From Clostridiales bacterium (GTDB taxonomy: Bacteria > Bacillota > Clostridia > Clostridiales > Oxobacteraceae), in the NCBI GenBank assembly GCA_030016385.1, contig JASEJN010000004.1, forward strand, positions 1 through 64,000: a stretch of DNA of 64,000 nt. The letters are read 5' to 3'. Position 1 is the stretch's first letter. Every line of letters starts with the position of its first letter. The notes below the pieces were generated by a model. It was given only the letters and a program-made list of their open reading frames with translations. It ran no database searches and was not told where the DNA came from. Positions 29,489 through 38,314 of the stretch are shown one piece after another. The translations under genes were made by a program, and so were the position numbers.

Positions 29489-29851
29489 ATGAATATAGCG
29501 TTTATTGCACATGACAAAAAAAAGGACGACATGATTAATTTTGTTATGAAATATAAGGAAATAATTAAAAAACATAAGTTGTTTGCCACAGGCACGACAG
29601 GCAAACTCATAAGTGAGATAGTCGGCCTTGACGTCCACAGGTTTCTGTCAGGTCCACTTGGCGGCGATCAGCAGATAGGAGGGGAAGTAGCTGCAGGTAA
29701 TATAGATATGGTATTTTTCCTGCGGGATCCTCTGACGGCTCAACCTCATGAACCCGATGTCACAGCGCTTCTTCGCATATGCGATGTCCACAGTGTTCCC
29801 CTTGCGACAAACATGGGTACTGCCAAAATACTGATCAATTCCTTAAAATGA
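29489..29851 (+). CDS. mgsA: Methylglyoxal synthase
   Basis: Converts dihydroxyacetone phosphate to methylglyoxal and phosphate, an overflow bypass of glycolysis. Family motifs are [34 protein letters not shown] and [15 protein letters not shown], which include the catalytic Asp and His. 120 aa, slightly short of the 130-150 usual but complete in motifs. Follows rodA as in many Clostridia; terminator right after the stop. Confidence 0.96.
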   Translation: MNIAFIAHDKKKDDMINFVMKYKEIIKKHKLFATGTTGKLISEIVGLDVHRFLSGPLGGDQQIGGEVAAGNIDMVFFLRDPLTAQPHEPDVTALLRICDVHSVPLATNMGTAKILINSLK

Positions 29852-29876
29852 CGATGATTTTTCGTCGTTTTTTTAT
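29850..29876 (+). terminator. Terminator after mgsA
   Basis: GACGA at 29850-29854 and TCGTC at 29862-29866 pair, followed by GTTTTTTT. The stem includes the stop codon. Confidence 0.75.
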
Positions 29877-29939
29877 TTTTATATAATAAAAATTCACCCC
29901 CTAAAATATAAATATATAAAGCACACTGGGGGTGATACT

Positions 29940-30701
29940 TTGAGAGAGATAGAAAGAAACTACAGTATAAGAAAAAGCGACTACTTAAGCCGCTATTCCT
30001 CAAGGTATGGTAAAAGAGGAGTAAAAAGAATAGATAAAAAGACTATAGAAAAAATTATCAACCAATTTATTGTTTCTGCAGTTATTGCACTTGTTATAAT
30101 CATCATTTCCAACATAAAAACGCCGTTTATAACTGATTTTATTAAAAATGTAAAATGGGTTGCACATGAAGACTATGATTTCAAAGGGCAGTTTAGTGTA
30201 TTCTTTCAGAAAACTATTCCCGGATTAACTGAAAATGTAAAGAAAATCCCTGACAGCATACTCGGCAAAAACAGCTCCGTAAATACTTCATCTGATAATA
30301 TGATGATCATTCCCGTAGATGGAGAAATAACATCGGCCTTTGGCATAAGGAATAACCCTGTTGAGCCAGGGAGCAGCGAAATGCATGGAGGAATAGATAT
30401 CGCCGCATCCGATGGCACGCCGATAAAAGCTGCTATGGGCGGTACCGTCGAAAATGTGGGAGAGGATAAATCGCTGGGAAGAATGGTAAAGATAAAGCAT
30501 GATGGAGGATTGGAAACAGTATATGGCCACTGCTCGGAGATACTGGTGAATAAGGGGCAAAGCGTTAAGCAGGGCGATATAATAGCAAAGGTTGGCCATA
30601 CAGGTAATGTAACGGGGCCTCATGTTCACTTTGAAGTGATAAAGGATGGTACAAAAATAGATCCTCTTAATGAGATAAGAAACACTGCAGAGCTTAAATA
30701 A
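29940..30701 (+). CDS. M23 (LytM) family protein, SpoIVFA-like
   Basis: One membrane helix near 45-62 followed by an extracytoplasmic LytM domain (about 125-245). The zinc ligands appear intact: His and Asp in MHGGIDIA, HxH in GPHVHFEV. Because the next gene is spoIVFB, this is the probable equivalent of SpoIVFA, which holds the SpoIVFB protease in the outer forespore membrane during sporulation; intact ligands would also permit wall-peptidase activity. TTG start at 29940 after GGGGGTGATAC. Confidence 0.82.
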   Translation: MREIERNYSIRKSDYLSRYSSRYGKRGVKRIDKKTIEKIINQFIVSAVIALVIIIISNIKTPFITDFIKNVKWVAHEDYDFKGQFSVFFQKTIPGLTENVKKIPDSILGKNSSVNTSSDNMMIIPVDGEITSAFGIRNNPVEPGSSEMHGGIDIAASDGTPIKAAMGGTVENVGEDKSLGRMVKIKHDGGLETVYGHCSEILVNKGQSVKQGDIIAKVGHTGNVTGPHVHFEVIKDGTKIDPLNEIRNTAELK

Positions 30702-30719
30702 TTGGGGGTTTTTAAATAG

Positions 30720-31580
30720 TTGCAGGGTAAATTTAAGATCAATAAGTACTTTATTCTGGCACTTCTGGTGTTTATTATCGCAGGATTCTATAAGGATATG
30801 CTGCTTTTATTTTTGTTTGTCATCCTTCATGAGCTATGCCATGTACTAGCGGCATATTTGTGCGGTGTTAAAATAAAAAATATTGAAATTTTCCCATTCG
30901 GCGGAGTCGCGAGAATAGACGACCTTGACTATATAGGCATATGTAAAGAGATAATCATAACAATGGCCGGACCTTTATTTAATATCGCTTTAGCCGTTGT
31001 CTTATTCATGTTATATAAAGCGGGAGCAATGGCAAAAATGCCTGTTGACATGATAAATATCAACTTGATGATCGCGCTATTTAACTTGTTTCCCGGATTG
31101 CCCCTCGATGGAGGCAAGATTTTCAGGGCGGTGCTCAGCTTACGCATTGGTTTCAAAAAAGCCACAAATATAGCCGCGTATTCCGGAAAGATTATTTCGG
31201 TTATCATATTTATATTTGGGATTTACGAGATATTTCGCGGCGTGTTCAACATATGGCTTCTGATTGTGCCATTTTTTTTGTTTATTTTAGCAAATAATGA
31301 AAAGAATATGGTAATGTTTATGATAATAAAAAACTTATTAAACAAAAAAAAACATTTGAAGACAAAAGGGATGATGGAAACAATGGTTATGTGCGCTCAT
31401 GAAAATACAAGCATAAGCGATATCCTGAAAAGCTTTGATGTTGACAAATATCATATAGTGATCGTTTTGGGGGAGGATATGAATATCAAAGCCGTATTGA
31501 CAGAATCACAGATTTTTAATAATCTAACAATGGAGGATAAGGGCTTTACAATAGGTGACATAAGTGAAAAAATCAAGTGA
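30720..31580 (+). CDS. spoIVFB: Site-2 protease SpoIVFB
   Basis: Intramembrane metalloprotease that frees pro-sigma-K in the mother cell. Metal motif HELCH near 38-42 (VILHELCHVLAAY), third ligand Asp in FPGLPLDGGKIF near 137, multiple membrane helices, and a C-terminal CBS-type domain (about 215-285) that senses nucleotides in this family. TTG start at 30720, 18 bases after the SpoIVFA-like gene. Confidence 0.92.
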   Translation: MQGKFKINKYFILALLVFIIAGFYKDMLLLFLFVILHELCHVLAAYLCGVKIKNIEIFPFGGVARIDDLDYIGICKEIIITMAGPLFNIALAVVLFMLYKAGAMAKMPVDMININLMIALFNLFPGLPLDGGKIFRAVLSLRIGFKKATNIAAYSGKIISVIIFIFGIYEIFRGVFNIWLLIVPFFLFILANNEKNMVMFMIIKNLLNKKKHLKTKGMMETMVMCAHENTSISDILKSFDVDKYHIVIVLGEDMNIKAVLTESQIFNNLTMEDKGFTIGDISEKIK

Positions 31581-31639
31581 GATATGAAGTTTAAGAATAC
31601 ACGAATTATCTTAAGAAGATTAACTTCAGGAGGAAAGTA

Positions 31640-33505
31640 ATGGGAGTAAATTTATCGGATGAAATGCTTTATAATGTATCAAAACCCGAGAGATATATCG
31701 GCAACGAAATGAACAGCGTGCATAAAAATCCAGATGGAATAGATGTAAGATTTGCATTTTGTTTTCCAGATATATATGAAGTCGGGATGTCCCATCTTGG
31801 AATGAAGATACTGTATCATATGCTGAACGAAAGAGAAGATACGTATTGTGAGAGAGTTTTTGCCCCGTGGACCGACATGGAAGATGAGATGAGAAAGAGG
31901 AATATTCCCCTGTTTGCAATAGAATCAAGGGACGAGATAAAAAAATTCGATTTCGTAGGATTTACCCTGCAGTATGAGATGAGTTATACAAATATTGTCA
32001 ACATGCTGAACCTTGCAGGATTACCTTTGCGCAGCAAGGATAGAGAAGACGGGCCTTTTATAATATGCGGAGGGCCGTGCGCTTATAACCCCGAGCCATT
32101 ATATGAAATTGCAGACATATTTGTAATAGGTGAGGGTGAAGAAGTGCTTGATGAGATAATAGACGCATATATAAAGTGGAAGCGTTCCAAAAATGACAGG
32201 ATACAATTTTTAGAATCGATAGCAAACATAAGAGGTGTTTACATACCTTCTTTTTATGATGTGGAATACAATGAAGACGGGACGATCAAAAATTTTTACC
32301 CTGTAGACGAAAAATATCCGAAAACGATACAAAAAAGAATCATAAAAAATCTTGACAGCGCATACTTCCCCGATAAAATAATAGTCCCATACATGGATAT
32401 CGTTCATGACAGGATAATGCTGGAAGTATTCAGGGGATGCACAAGAGGATGCAGGTTTTGTCAGGCAGGAATGGTATACAGACCGGTAAGGGAGAAAACC
32501 AGGGAAAATTTGCTAAAGCAGGCACAAAAGTTGATAGAAAACACAGGATATGAGGAGATTTCCCTGTCATCTTTAAGCATCTGTGACTATTCCGATATAG
32601 AAAATTTGGTAATGGATTTGATCGAAGAACATGAAAAGGATAAGGTGGGTGTATCGCTTCCATCCCTTAGAATAGATTCATTTTCAGTAGATCTTATAAA
32701 TGAAATACAAAAGGTAAGGAAAACAGGACTTACATTTGCCCCTGAGGCTGGAACCCAGAGGATGAGGGATGTTATAAACAAGGGTGTTACCGAGGATGAT
32801 CTCATAAGATCAGTAACATCTGCGTTTAGTTCGGGGTGGAGCAACATCAAGCTTTATTTCATGATCGGCCTTCCAACCGAAGGAATGGATGATATAGATG
32901 GAATTGCAAATATGGCGTATAAGGTAAAGGATGCTTACTACAGTGTGCCAAGGGAGAAAAGAAAAGGCGGTTTGAATATTACCGTAAGCACTTCTTCTTT
33001 TGTGCCTAAACCATTCACGCCATTTCAATGGGATGCACAGGATTCGATGGAATTATTAAACGAAAAGCAGAACTTTTTAAAGAAAAGGATAAGGGATAGG
33101 CATATAAAATATAACTGGCACGAACCTGAGGTAAGCATGCTGGAGGCAGTGTTTGCAAGAGGGGATAGGAGGCTTTCAAATGTTTTGATAAGCGCTTATA
33201 AAAAAGGCTGCAAATTTGACGGATGGGCAGACCATTTTAATTTTGATTTGTGGATGGAAGCCTTCAAGGAAAATAATATCGATCCGGCTTTTTACGCAAA
33301 CAGAAAAAGAAACTATGATGAAATTCTGCCATGGGATCATATAGATATAGGCGTAAAAAAAGAATATCTCATGAATGAGAGGGAGAAAGCAATGAGAGGC
33401 GAACTTACTCGGGATTGCAGGGCTGGTTGCACAAATTGTGGCGTCATGGATCTATTTGGCAAGGGGGTATGTTTTAATGGCTCGGTACATAATAAAGTTC
33501 TGTAA
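31640..33505 (+). CDS. B12-binding-like radical SAM protein (TIGR03960 family)
   Basis: 621 aa. N-terminal half resembles a cobalamin-binding fold (FCFPDIYEVGMSHLG), followed by the radical SAM domain with the cluster motif CTRGCRFCQAG near 270 and LSSLSICDYSDIENLV. The C-terminus has CRAGCTNCG. TIGR03960 proteins nearly always precede the TIGR03936/DUF2344 gene and rng-rplU; substrate unknown, tRNA or rRNA modification has been suggested. AGGAGGAAAGTA precedes the ATG. Confidence 0.92.
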   Translation: MGVNLSDEMLYNVSKPERYIGNEMNSVHKNPDGIDVRFAFCFPDIYEVGMSHLGMKILYHMLNEREDTYCERVFAPWTDMEDEMRKRNIPLFAIESRDEIKKFDFVGFTLQYEMSYTNIVNMLNLAGLPLRSKDREDGPFIICGGPCAYNPEPLYEIADIFVIGEGEEVLDEIIDAYIKWKRSKNDRIQFLESIANIRGVYIPSFYDVEYNEDGTIKNFYPVDEKYPKTIQKRIIKNLDSAYFPDKIIVPYMDIVHDRIMLEVFRGCTRGCRFCQAGMVYRPVREKTRENLLKQAQKLIENTGYEEISLSSLSICDYSDIENLVMDLIEEHEKDKVGVSLPSLRIDSFSVDLINEIQKVRKTGLTFAPEAGTQRMRDVINKGVTEDDLIRSVTSAFSSGWSNIKLYFMIGLPTEGMDDIDGIANMAYKVKDAYYSVPREKRKGGLNITVSTSSFVPKPFTPFQWDAQDSMELLNEKQNFLKKRIRDRHIKYNWHEPEVSMLEAVFARGDRRLSNVLISAYKKGCKFDGWADHFNFDLWMEAFKENNIDPAFYANRKRNYDEILPWDHIDIGVKKEYLMNEREKAMRGELTRDCRAGCTNCGVMDLFGKGVCFNGSVHNKVL

Positions 33506-34145
33506 GGGAGAAGAAGTAGAATTCATATCGCATTTGGACCTTATGAGATGCATGCAGAGAGCTTTGCGCAGGGCTAAAGTAGATGTTTCATATACAAAGG
33601 GCTTTAACCCTCATGCTCAGCTTTCCTTTGCGACGCCTCTTCCTGTTGGAATATCAAGCAGATGTGAATATATGAGCATAAAAACCGATGGGGAAATAGA
33701 TGCTGAAAAGTTGGTATCCAGGCTAAACCGCGCTCTTCCACAGGGATTGGAAATTATAAGCGCAGCAGAGGTGGATGATAATTATCCATCTCTTATGTCA
33801 AAAGTCAGGGCCGCTTTGTATGAAATAGCATTAACAGGTGTTGACAGGGAGAAATTCACTGATGATATATTTGATCTGCTTATGAAGGAGCCTTCGGTAG
33901 AGGTAACAAAAAAGAGCAAGAACGGTGAAAAATTGATCGACATAAAAGGCATGATCCTGAATATCAAACTCGAACGCGTAGATAATGACGAAATAATATT
34001 TGAAGCATTATTATCGTCTGGAATCAACAATAACTTGAATCCCATACTGTTAACGGATGCCTTAAGATCGCATATTGAAAGCCTTGGGGATTCAAAAATA
34101 AAATATATCTTAAAGCTTGAAACATTAATGGGAGGCGATCATTAA
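33477..34145 (+). CDS. Radical SAM-associated DUF2344 protein (TIGR03936 family)
   Basis: 222 aa with FCKGEEVEFISHLDLMRCMQ, KGFNPHAQLSFATPLPVG and ISS typical of the family. Partner of the preceding radical SAM enzyme and probably binds its substrate. ATG 33477 follows AAGGGGG; it overlaps the upstream gene by 29 bases. The usual next gene (rng, ribonuclease E/G) is absent; a half copy of the dispersed repeat starts 14 bases after the stop. Confidence 0.9.
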   Translation: MARYIIKFCKGEEVEFISHLDLMRCMQRALRRAKVDVSYTKGFNPHAQLSFATPLPVGISSRCEYMSIKTDGEIDAEKLVSRLNRALPQGLEIISAAEVDDNYPSLMSKVRAALYEIALTGVDREKFTDDIFDLLMKEPSVEVTKKSKNGEKLIDIKGMILNIKLERVDNDEIIFEALLSSGINNNLNPILLTDALRSHIESLGDSKIKYILKLETLMGGDH

Positions 34146-34159
34146 ATTTAGCGGAAAGT

Positions 34160-34244
34160 CTCAAGGCTGCTGGCCTTAGAACTTACAAAACTTGAATCTG
34201 GCGAATGAGTGTTCAAAATAACATAAGCTCATATTGCGAATTGA
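34160..34244. repeat. Right half of the dispersed palindromic repeat
   Basis: From CTCAAGGCTGCTGGCCTTAG to GCGAATTGAA it matches the right arm of the intact copies; the left arm is missing. It marks the left border of the glycoside island. Between here and 34429 I see only AT-rich DNA. Confidence 0.85.
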
Positions 34245-34429
34245 ATGTTTTTTCATATTATGTTGAAAGTGCAAGTAAATAAATGTAATATTAACATATG
34301 GCTATACTTTTCTTATTTAAAGAATATTATTATAATTTCCAAGCTGCAAGGCTCGTGCCGTAATATTTTTTGAATATATAGCTTATGCCTCAAAATATAA
34401 TAATTTTTATTTTAGAAGGAGAAGATATT

Positions 34430-35707
34430 ATGAATTTTTTAAAATCCCATAAATCTTCAATGGTTTTGTTGTTATCCGTTGTAATAGGTGGAATCATCGG
34501 TGTTATATTTGGTGCTTCGGCAAAAGTTCTCGAACCCTTAGGTACTCTTTTTATTAATCTGATGTTGGTTCTAATTGTGCCTCTGGTATTTTTCAGCATC
34601 TCTTCAGCGATATCCAATATGAATGAAATAAGGCGTTTCGGCAGAATCGTAATAACTATTGTCATAATATTTATATGTACATCTCTGATCGCTTCTATGC
34701 TCGGGCTTGCCGGTGTCTATGCATTCAATCCTACGAGTGGAATCAGTGCGGAGAATGTAAAAAAAATACTTTCGATTTCAGGCGGACAGATTCAAAAGTC
34801 CGAACAGGTCGGCGTTCTTCAACAGATTGTAAATACCATCACTGTATCTGATTTCGTGTCGCTGTTTTCGAGGACAAATATGCTCCAGCTTATTATATTT
34901 TCCGTTTTATTTGGGATAGGTACGATTATGGCTGGAGAAAAGGGCAGGGTAATATCGAATTTTCTGGAGGCCGGAACTGAAGTTATAATGAAGATTATAA
35001 AAATAATCATGTACTATGCCCCGATAGGAATCGCATGTTATTTTGCTTCGGTTGTCGGACAGCTTGGCGCGCAACTATTAGAAGGATATTTGAAAACATT
35101 TATATTATATATAGTACTTTCCGCAGTTTATTATTTTGGCTTTTTCACCCTTTACTCTTTTGTATCAGCCGGCAAAAACGGTATCAGGATTTTCTGGAAA
35201 AACTGTATAGTGCCATCAGCCACTGCTATTGCAACTTGTTCCAGTGCGGCATGTATTCCAGTCAATTTGGAAGCTGTAAAAAATATGGGTATAAAAGATG
35301 ATATATGTGATACGGTAATCCCGATTGGTACAAATGTACATAAAGATGGTTCTGCTCTTGCAGGTGTCTTAAAGATAGTATTTCTATTTGGGATTACAGG
35401 AAGAAGCATAACAGGGTTTAGCACCGTATTAGGTATAATTATGATAGCATTTTTGTCCGGCACTGTAATGGGAGCCATCCCTAATGGCGGGCTTATCGGA
35501 GAGATGCTCATTTTAAATATATATGGATTCCCTTCGTCATATCTTCCGATTATTGCAGTTATAAGCACCATTACCGACGCCCCTGCAACCTTGTTAAATG
35601 CGATAGGCAATACTGTTTGCACGATGTTGACATCACGCTTTATAGAGGGTAGGAACTGGATGAAAAACAAACTAAGCAAGACACAGAATCTTACCATTAT
35701 AAAATAA
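34430..35707 (+). CDS. Dicarboxylate/amino acid:cation symporter (DAACS)
   Basis: Sodium- or proton-coupled uptake of acidic amino acids or C4-dicarboxylates. Eight-helix SDF fold with reentrant loops; the serine-rich hairpin ATAIATCSSAACIPV near 260 and the GTNVHKDGSAL substrate/cation site near 300, then TDAPATLLNAIGNTV near 385. ATG 34430 follows AGAAGGAGAAG; the upstream in-frame ATG at 34385 has none. 425 aa. No obvious link with the neighbouring glycosidases. Confidence 0.92.
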   Translation: MNFLKSHKSSMVLLLSVVIGGIIGVIFGASAKVLEPLGTLFINLMLVLIVPLVFFSISSAISNMNEIRRFGRIVITIVIIFICTSLIASMLGLAGVYAFNPTSGISAENVKKILSISGGQIQKSEQVGVLQQIVNTITVSDFVSLFSRTNMLQLIIFSVLFGIGTIMAGEKGRVISNFLEAGTEVIMKIIKIIMYYAPIGIACYFASVVGQLGAQLLEGYLKTFILYIVLSAVYYFGFFTLYSFVSAGKNGIRIFWKNCIVPSATAIATCSSAACIPVNLEAVKNMGIKDDICDTVIPIGTNVHKDGSALAGVLKIVFLFGITGRSITGFSTVLGIIMIAFLSGTVMGAIPNGGLIGEMLILNIYGFPSSYLPIIAVISTITDAPATLLNAIGNTVCTMLTSRFIEGRNWMKNKLSKTQNLTIIK

Positions 35708-35773
35708 AAAAGCCCAAGTAAATTCACATATTTTTTAAGCCCTGCAGCTTGGGTGATTGGTTAGGAGAAATTT

Positions 35774-38221
35774 ATGAATAAAAAGGATAAAAAATTATAT
35801 ATGATAGGCAATGCACATATCGACCCTGCATGGCTGTGGCAGTGGCAGGAGGGATTTAATGAGGTAAAGGCCACATTCCGTTCAGCTCTTGACAGGATGA
35901 AGGAATATCCGGATTTTATCTTTACAGGCAGTTCCGCGGCATATTATAAATGGGTTGAAGACAATGCGCCTGAAATGTTTGAAGAAATAAAAGAAAGGGT
36001 CAAAGAGGGACGCTGGGTGATAGTCGGAGGATGGTGGATAGAGCCCGACTGTAATGCACCATGCGGTGAGTCCTTTGTCCGCCAGGGGCTTTATGGCCAG
36101 ATGTATTTCAATGAAAAATTTCATGTAACCGCACATACGGGATATAATGTAGACAGTTTTGGACATAATGGGATGCTGCCTCAAATTCTTAAAAAATGCG
36201 GTATGGATAATTATGTATTCATGCGTCCGGGCCGCCATGAAAAAAGCCTGCCTGGAATCATATTTAGATGGGAGTCGTCTGATGGTTCAAGTGTAAACGC
36301 ATTCAGAATACCCTTTGAATACCTTACATGGCCGAAAGGAATTACTTCGCACGTAGAGCGATGTGAAGGTGAAATCAAAGATATAGATACGGGAATCATG
36401 TGCTTTTATGGAGTAGGAAACCATGGCGGAGGGCCTACAAGGCAGAATATAGAAAGCATTCACGAATTGAATGAAAATCCGGATTATCCGTCACTTATCA
36501 TGGCATCTCCGGATATGTACTTTGAAGATATCAAAAAAAGTGATATAAAGCTTCCGGTAGTTCATGGTGAATTGTTTCATCATTCGAGCGGTTGTTACAG
36601 TGCGAACTCCGAAATAAAGAGGCTTAACCGAAGGGCAGAAAACCGTCTTATCGAAGCAGAAAAGTTTTCGACCGTATCCAATATACTTACCGGTCAGAGA
36701 TATCCTCTTGAAGAATACCGCTTGGTATGGGAAAATGTATTGTTCAACCAGTTTCACGATATACTATCTGGTACAAGCATAGAGCCTGTATATGAAGATG
36801 CGAGGGAATCTTATGGGTATTCACTCCATACTGCGGCAGTTTATATGAATTATGCGCTGCAGGCTGTATCATGGAATATAAATATACCTGTTGAAGATGG
36901 AATGAAACCGATTGTCGTGTTCAACCCGCATAGCTTTTCGTTAAAAGCGGAGATTGAAATGGAATCTTCATTTATCAAAAAGGAATTTGCGCTTGTAGAT
37001 GACCATGGCGTGGAAATACCGATGCAGATTATACAGTCGAAGGCTGCGGCATCGGGGCGATGCCGTATATGCTTTATTGCAGATTTGCCTCCTATGGGAT
37101 ACAGGACATATAGATTGGTTAAAAAGGATAATATTAAGGAGTTTGTTCCCTTGAATTCTACTGATACCGCTTTTGAAAATGATTTTTTCAGAGTTGAATT
37201 TGATGGCTCTACGGGATATATAAAATCATTTATTAAAAAAGACAGCAAAAGTGAAATTTTCGAGGGCGATGCCGCGGTTCCTGTTGTAATAAATGATAAA
37301 AGCGATACATGGTCTCATGGAGTAAGACGTTTCAAAAGTGTTGCAGGATATTTTAAAGCCGTAAAAGTTCATCTTGTGGAGAACGGCCCTGTAAAATCGG
37401 TTATCAGGGTTGAGAGCGAATATGGCAAGTCCAGAATAATGCAGGATTTTATCATCTACAGGGAATTAGACTTTATTGAAGTTAAAACAACCGTTGACTG
37501 GCATGAAAAGTTTTGCATGCTGAAAATTAAATTTCCGGTTAATCTTAATTACTGCCGTGGAAGCTATGAGATCCCCTATGGATTTGCAGAAAGAGAACCG
37601 GACGGGGAGGAGTACCCTATGCAGAGCTGGATTGATTTTGAAGGGTCAACTCCCGGAAACTCGAATATAATAGGAATTTCGATATTGAATGATGGGAAAT
37701 ACAGTTATGATGCGGAAAACAAAGTTGTGAGCCTTACGGTCCTGAGAAGTCCCATATATGCGAACCATGCACCTTTCGTGCCTGATGAAAATCTGAAATA
37801 TACATTTATGGATCAGGGAGTTCAAAAATTTGCATATGCACTTTATCCGCACAACGGAAGCTGGGAAAACGCTGAAACAGTCAAACGTGCCCTCAGCATG
37901 AATCAGAAACCCATAGCGCTGTTTGAAACCTATCACAAAGGAAGACTTAAAGAGGCAGCCTCGTTTATCAGCATTTCCGCTCCCAATGTCGTAGTGGGCG
38001 CCATGAAGCAGGCGGAGGATGGAAGCAAAGATATAATATTGCGTATGTATGAAACGGCCAAAAAAAATACTTATGCAACTATCGAACTTCCTCTTTTAGA
38101 TAGAAAAATAGATGTAAAGTTTGCCAAATGTGAGATAAAGACACTGCGCATACCGCGTGATGCATCATCAGAAGTTATAGAGACGAATATGCTTGAGACA
38201 CGTGAAAATGGAGATAAATAA
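35774..38221 (+). CDS. GH38 alpha-mannosidase
   Basis: Hydrolyses alpha-mannosides with retention. Zinc motif NAHIDPAWLWQW near 13-24 and nucleophile Asp in YNVDSFGHNGM near 126, then FNQFHDILSGTSIEP near 324, a hallmark of GH38. Middle and C-terminal beta domains follow. 815 aa, no signal peptide, so it acts in the cytoplasm on imported oligosaccharides. First of three sugar genes (GH38, ROK-SIS, GH3) with gaps near 95 bases. Confidence 0.95.
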   Translation: MNKKDKKLYMIGNAHIDPAWLWQWQEGFNEVKATFRSALDRMKEYPDFIFTGSSAAYYKWVEDNAPEMFEEIKERVKEGRWVIVGGWWIEPDCNAPCGESFVRQGLYGQMYFNEKFHVTAHTGYNVDSFGHNGMLPQILKKCGMDNYVFMRPGRHEKSLPGIIFRWESSDGSSVNAFRIPFEYLTWPKGITSHVERCEGEIKDIDTGIMCFYGVGNHGGGPTRQNIESIHELNENPDYPSLIMASPDMYFEDIKKSDIKLPVVHGELFHHSSGCYSANSEIKRLNRRAENRLIEAEKFSTVSNILTGQRYPLEEYRLVWENVLFNQFHDILSGTSIEPVYEDARESYGYSLHTAAVYMNYALQAVSWNINIPVEDGMKPIVVFNPHSFSLKAEIEMESSFIKKEFALVDDHGVEIPMQIIQSKAAASGRCRICFIADLPPMGYRTYRLVKKDNIKEFVPLNSTDTAFENDFFRVEFDGSTGYIKSFIKKDSKSEIFEGDAAVPVVINDKSDTWSHGVRRFKSVAGYFKAVKVHLVENGPVKSVIRVESEYGKSRIMQDFIIYRELDFIEVKTTVDWHEKFCMLKIKFPVNLNYCRGSYEIPYGFAEREPDGEEYPMQSWIDFEGSTPGNSNIIGISILNDGKYSYDAENKVVSLTVLRSPIYANHAPFVPDENLKYTFMDQGVQKFAYALYPHNGSWENAETVKRALSMNQKPIALFETYHKGRLKEAASFISISAPNVVVGAMKQAEDGSKDIILRMYETAKKNTYATIELPLLDRKIDVKFAKCEIKTLRIPRDASSEVIETNMLETRENGDK

Positions 38222-38314
38222 TATGAAAATATTAAAAAGGGTTTATTACATGCCGATGGCTTGCAGGTCATAATGATTGCCGGATAAACCGCAGAAAAAC
38301 AGGAGGATAGATAC

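Noticed and set aside
35712..35753. CCCAAG/CTTGGG hairpin after the symporter gene as a plus-strand terminator
   Set aside because: The loop is 29 bases and the T run lies only on the minus-strand side, where no gene ends.
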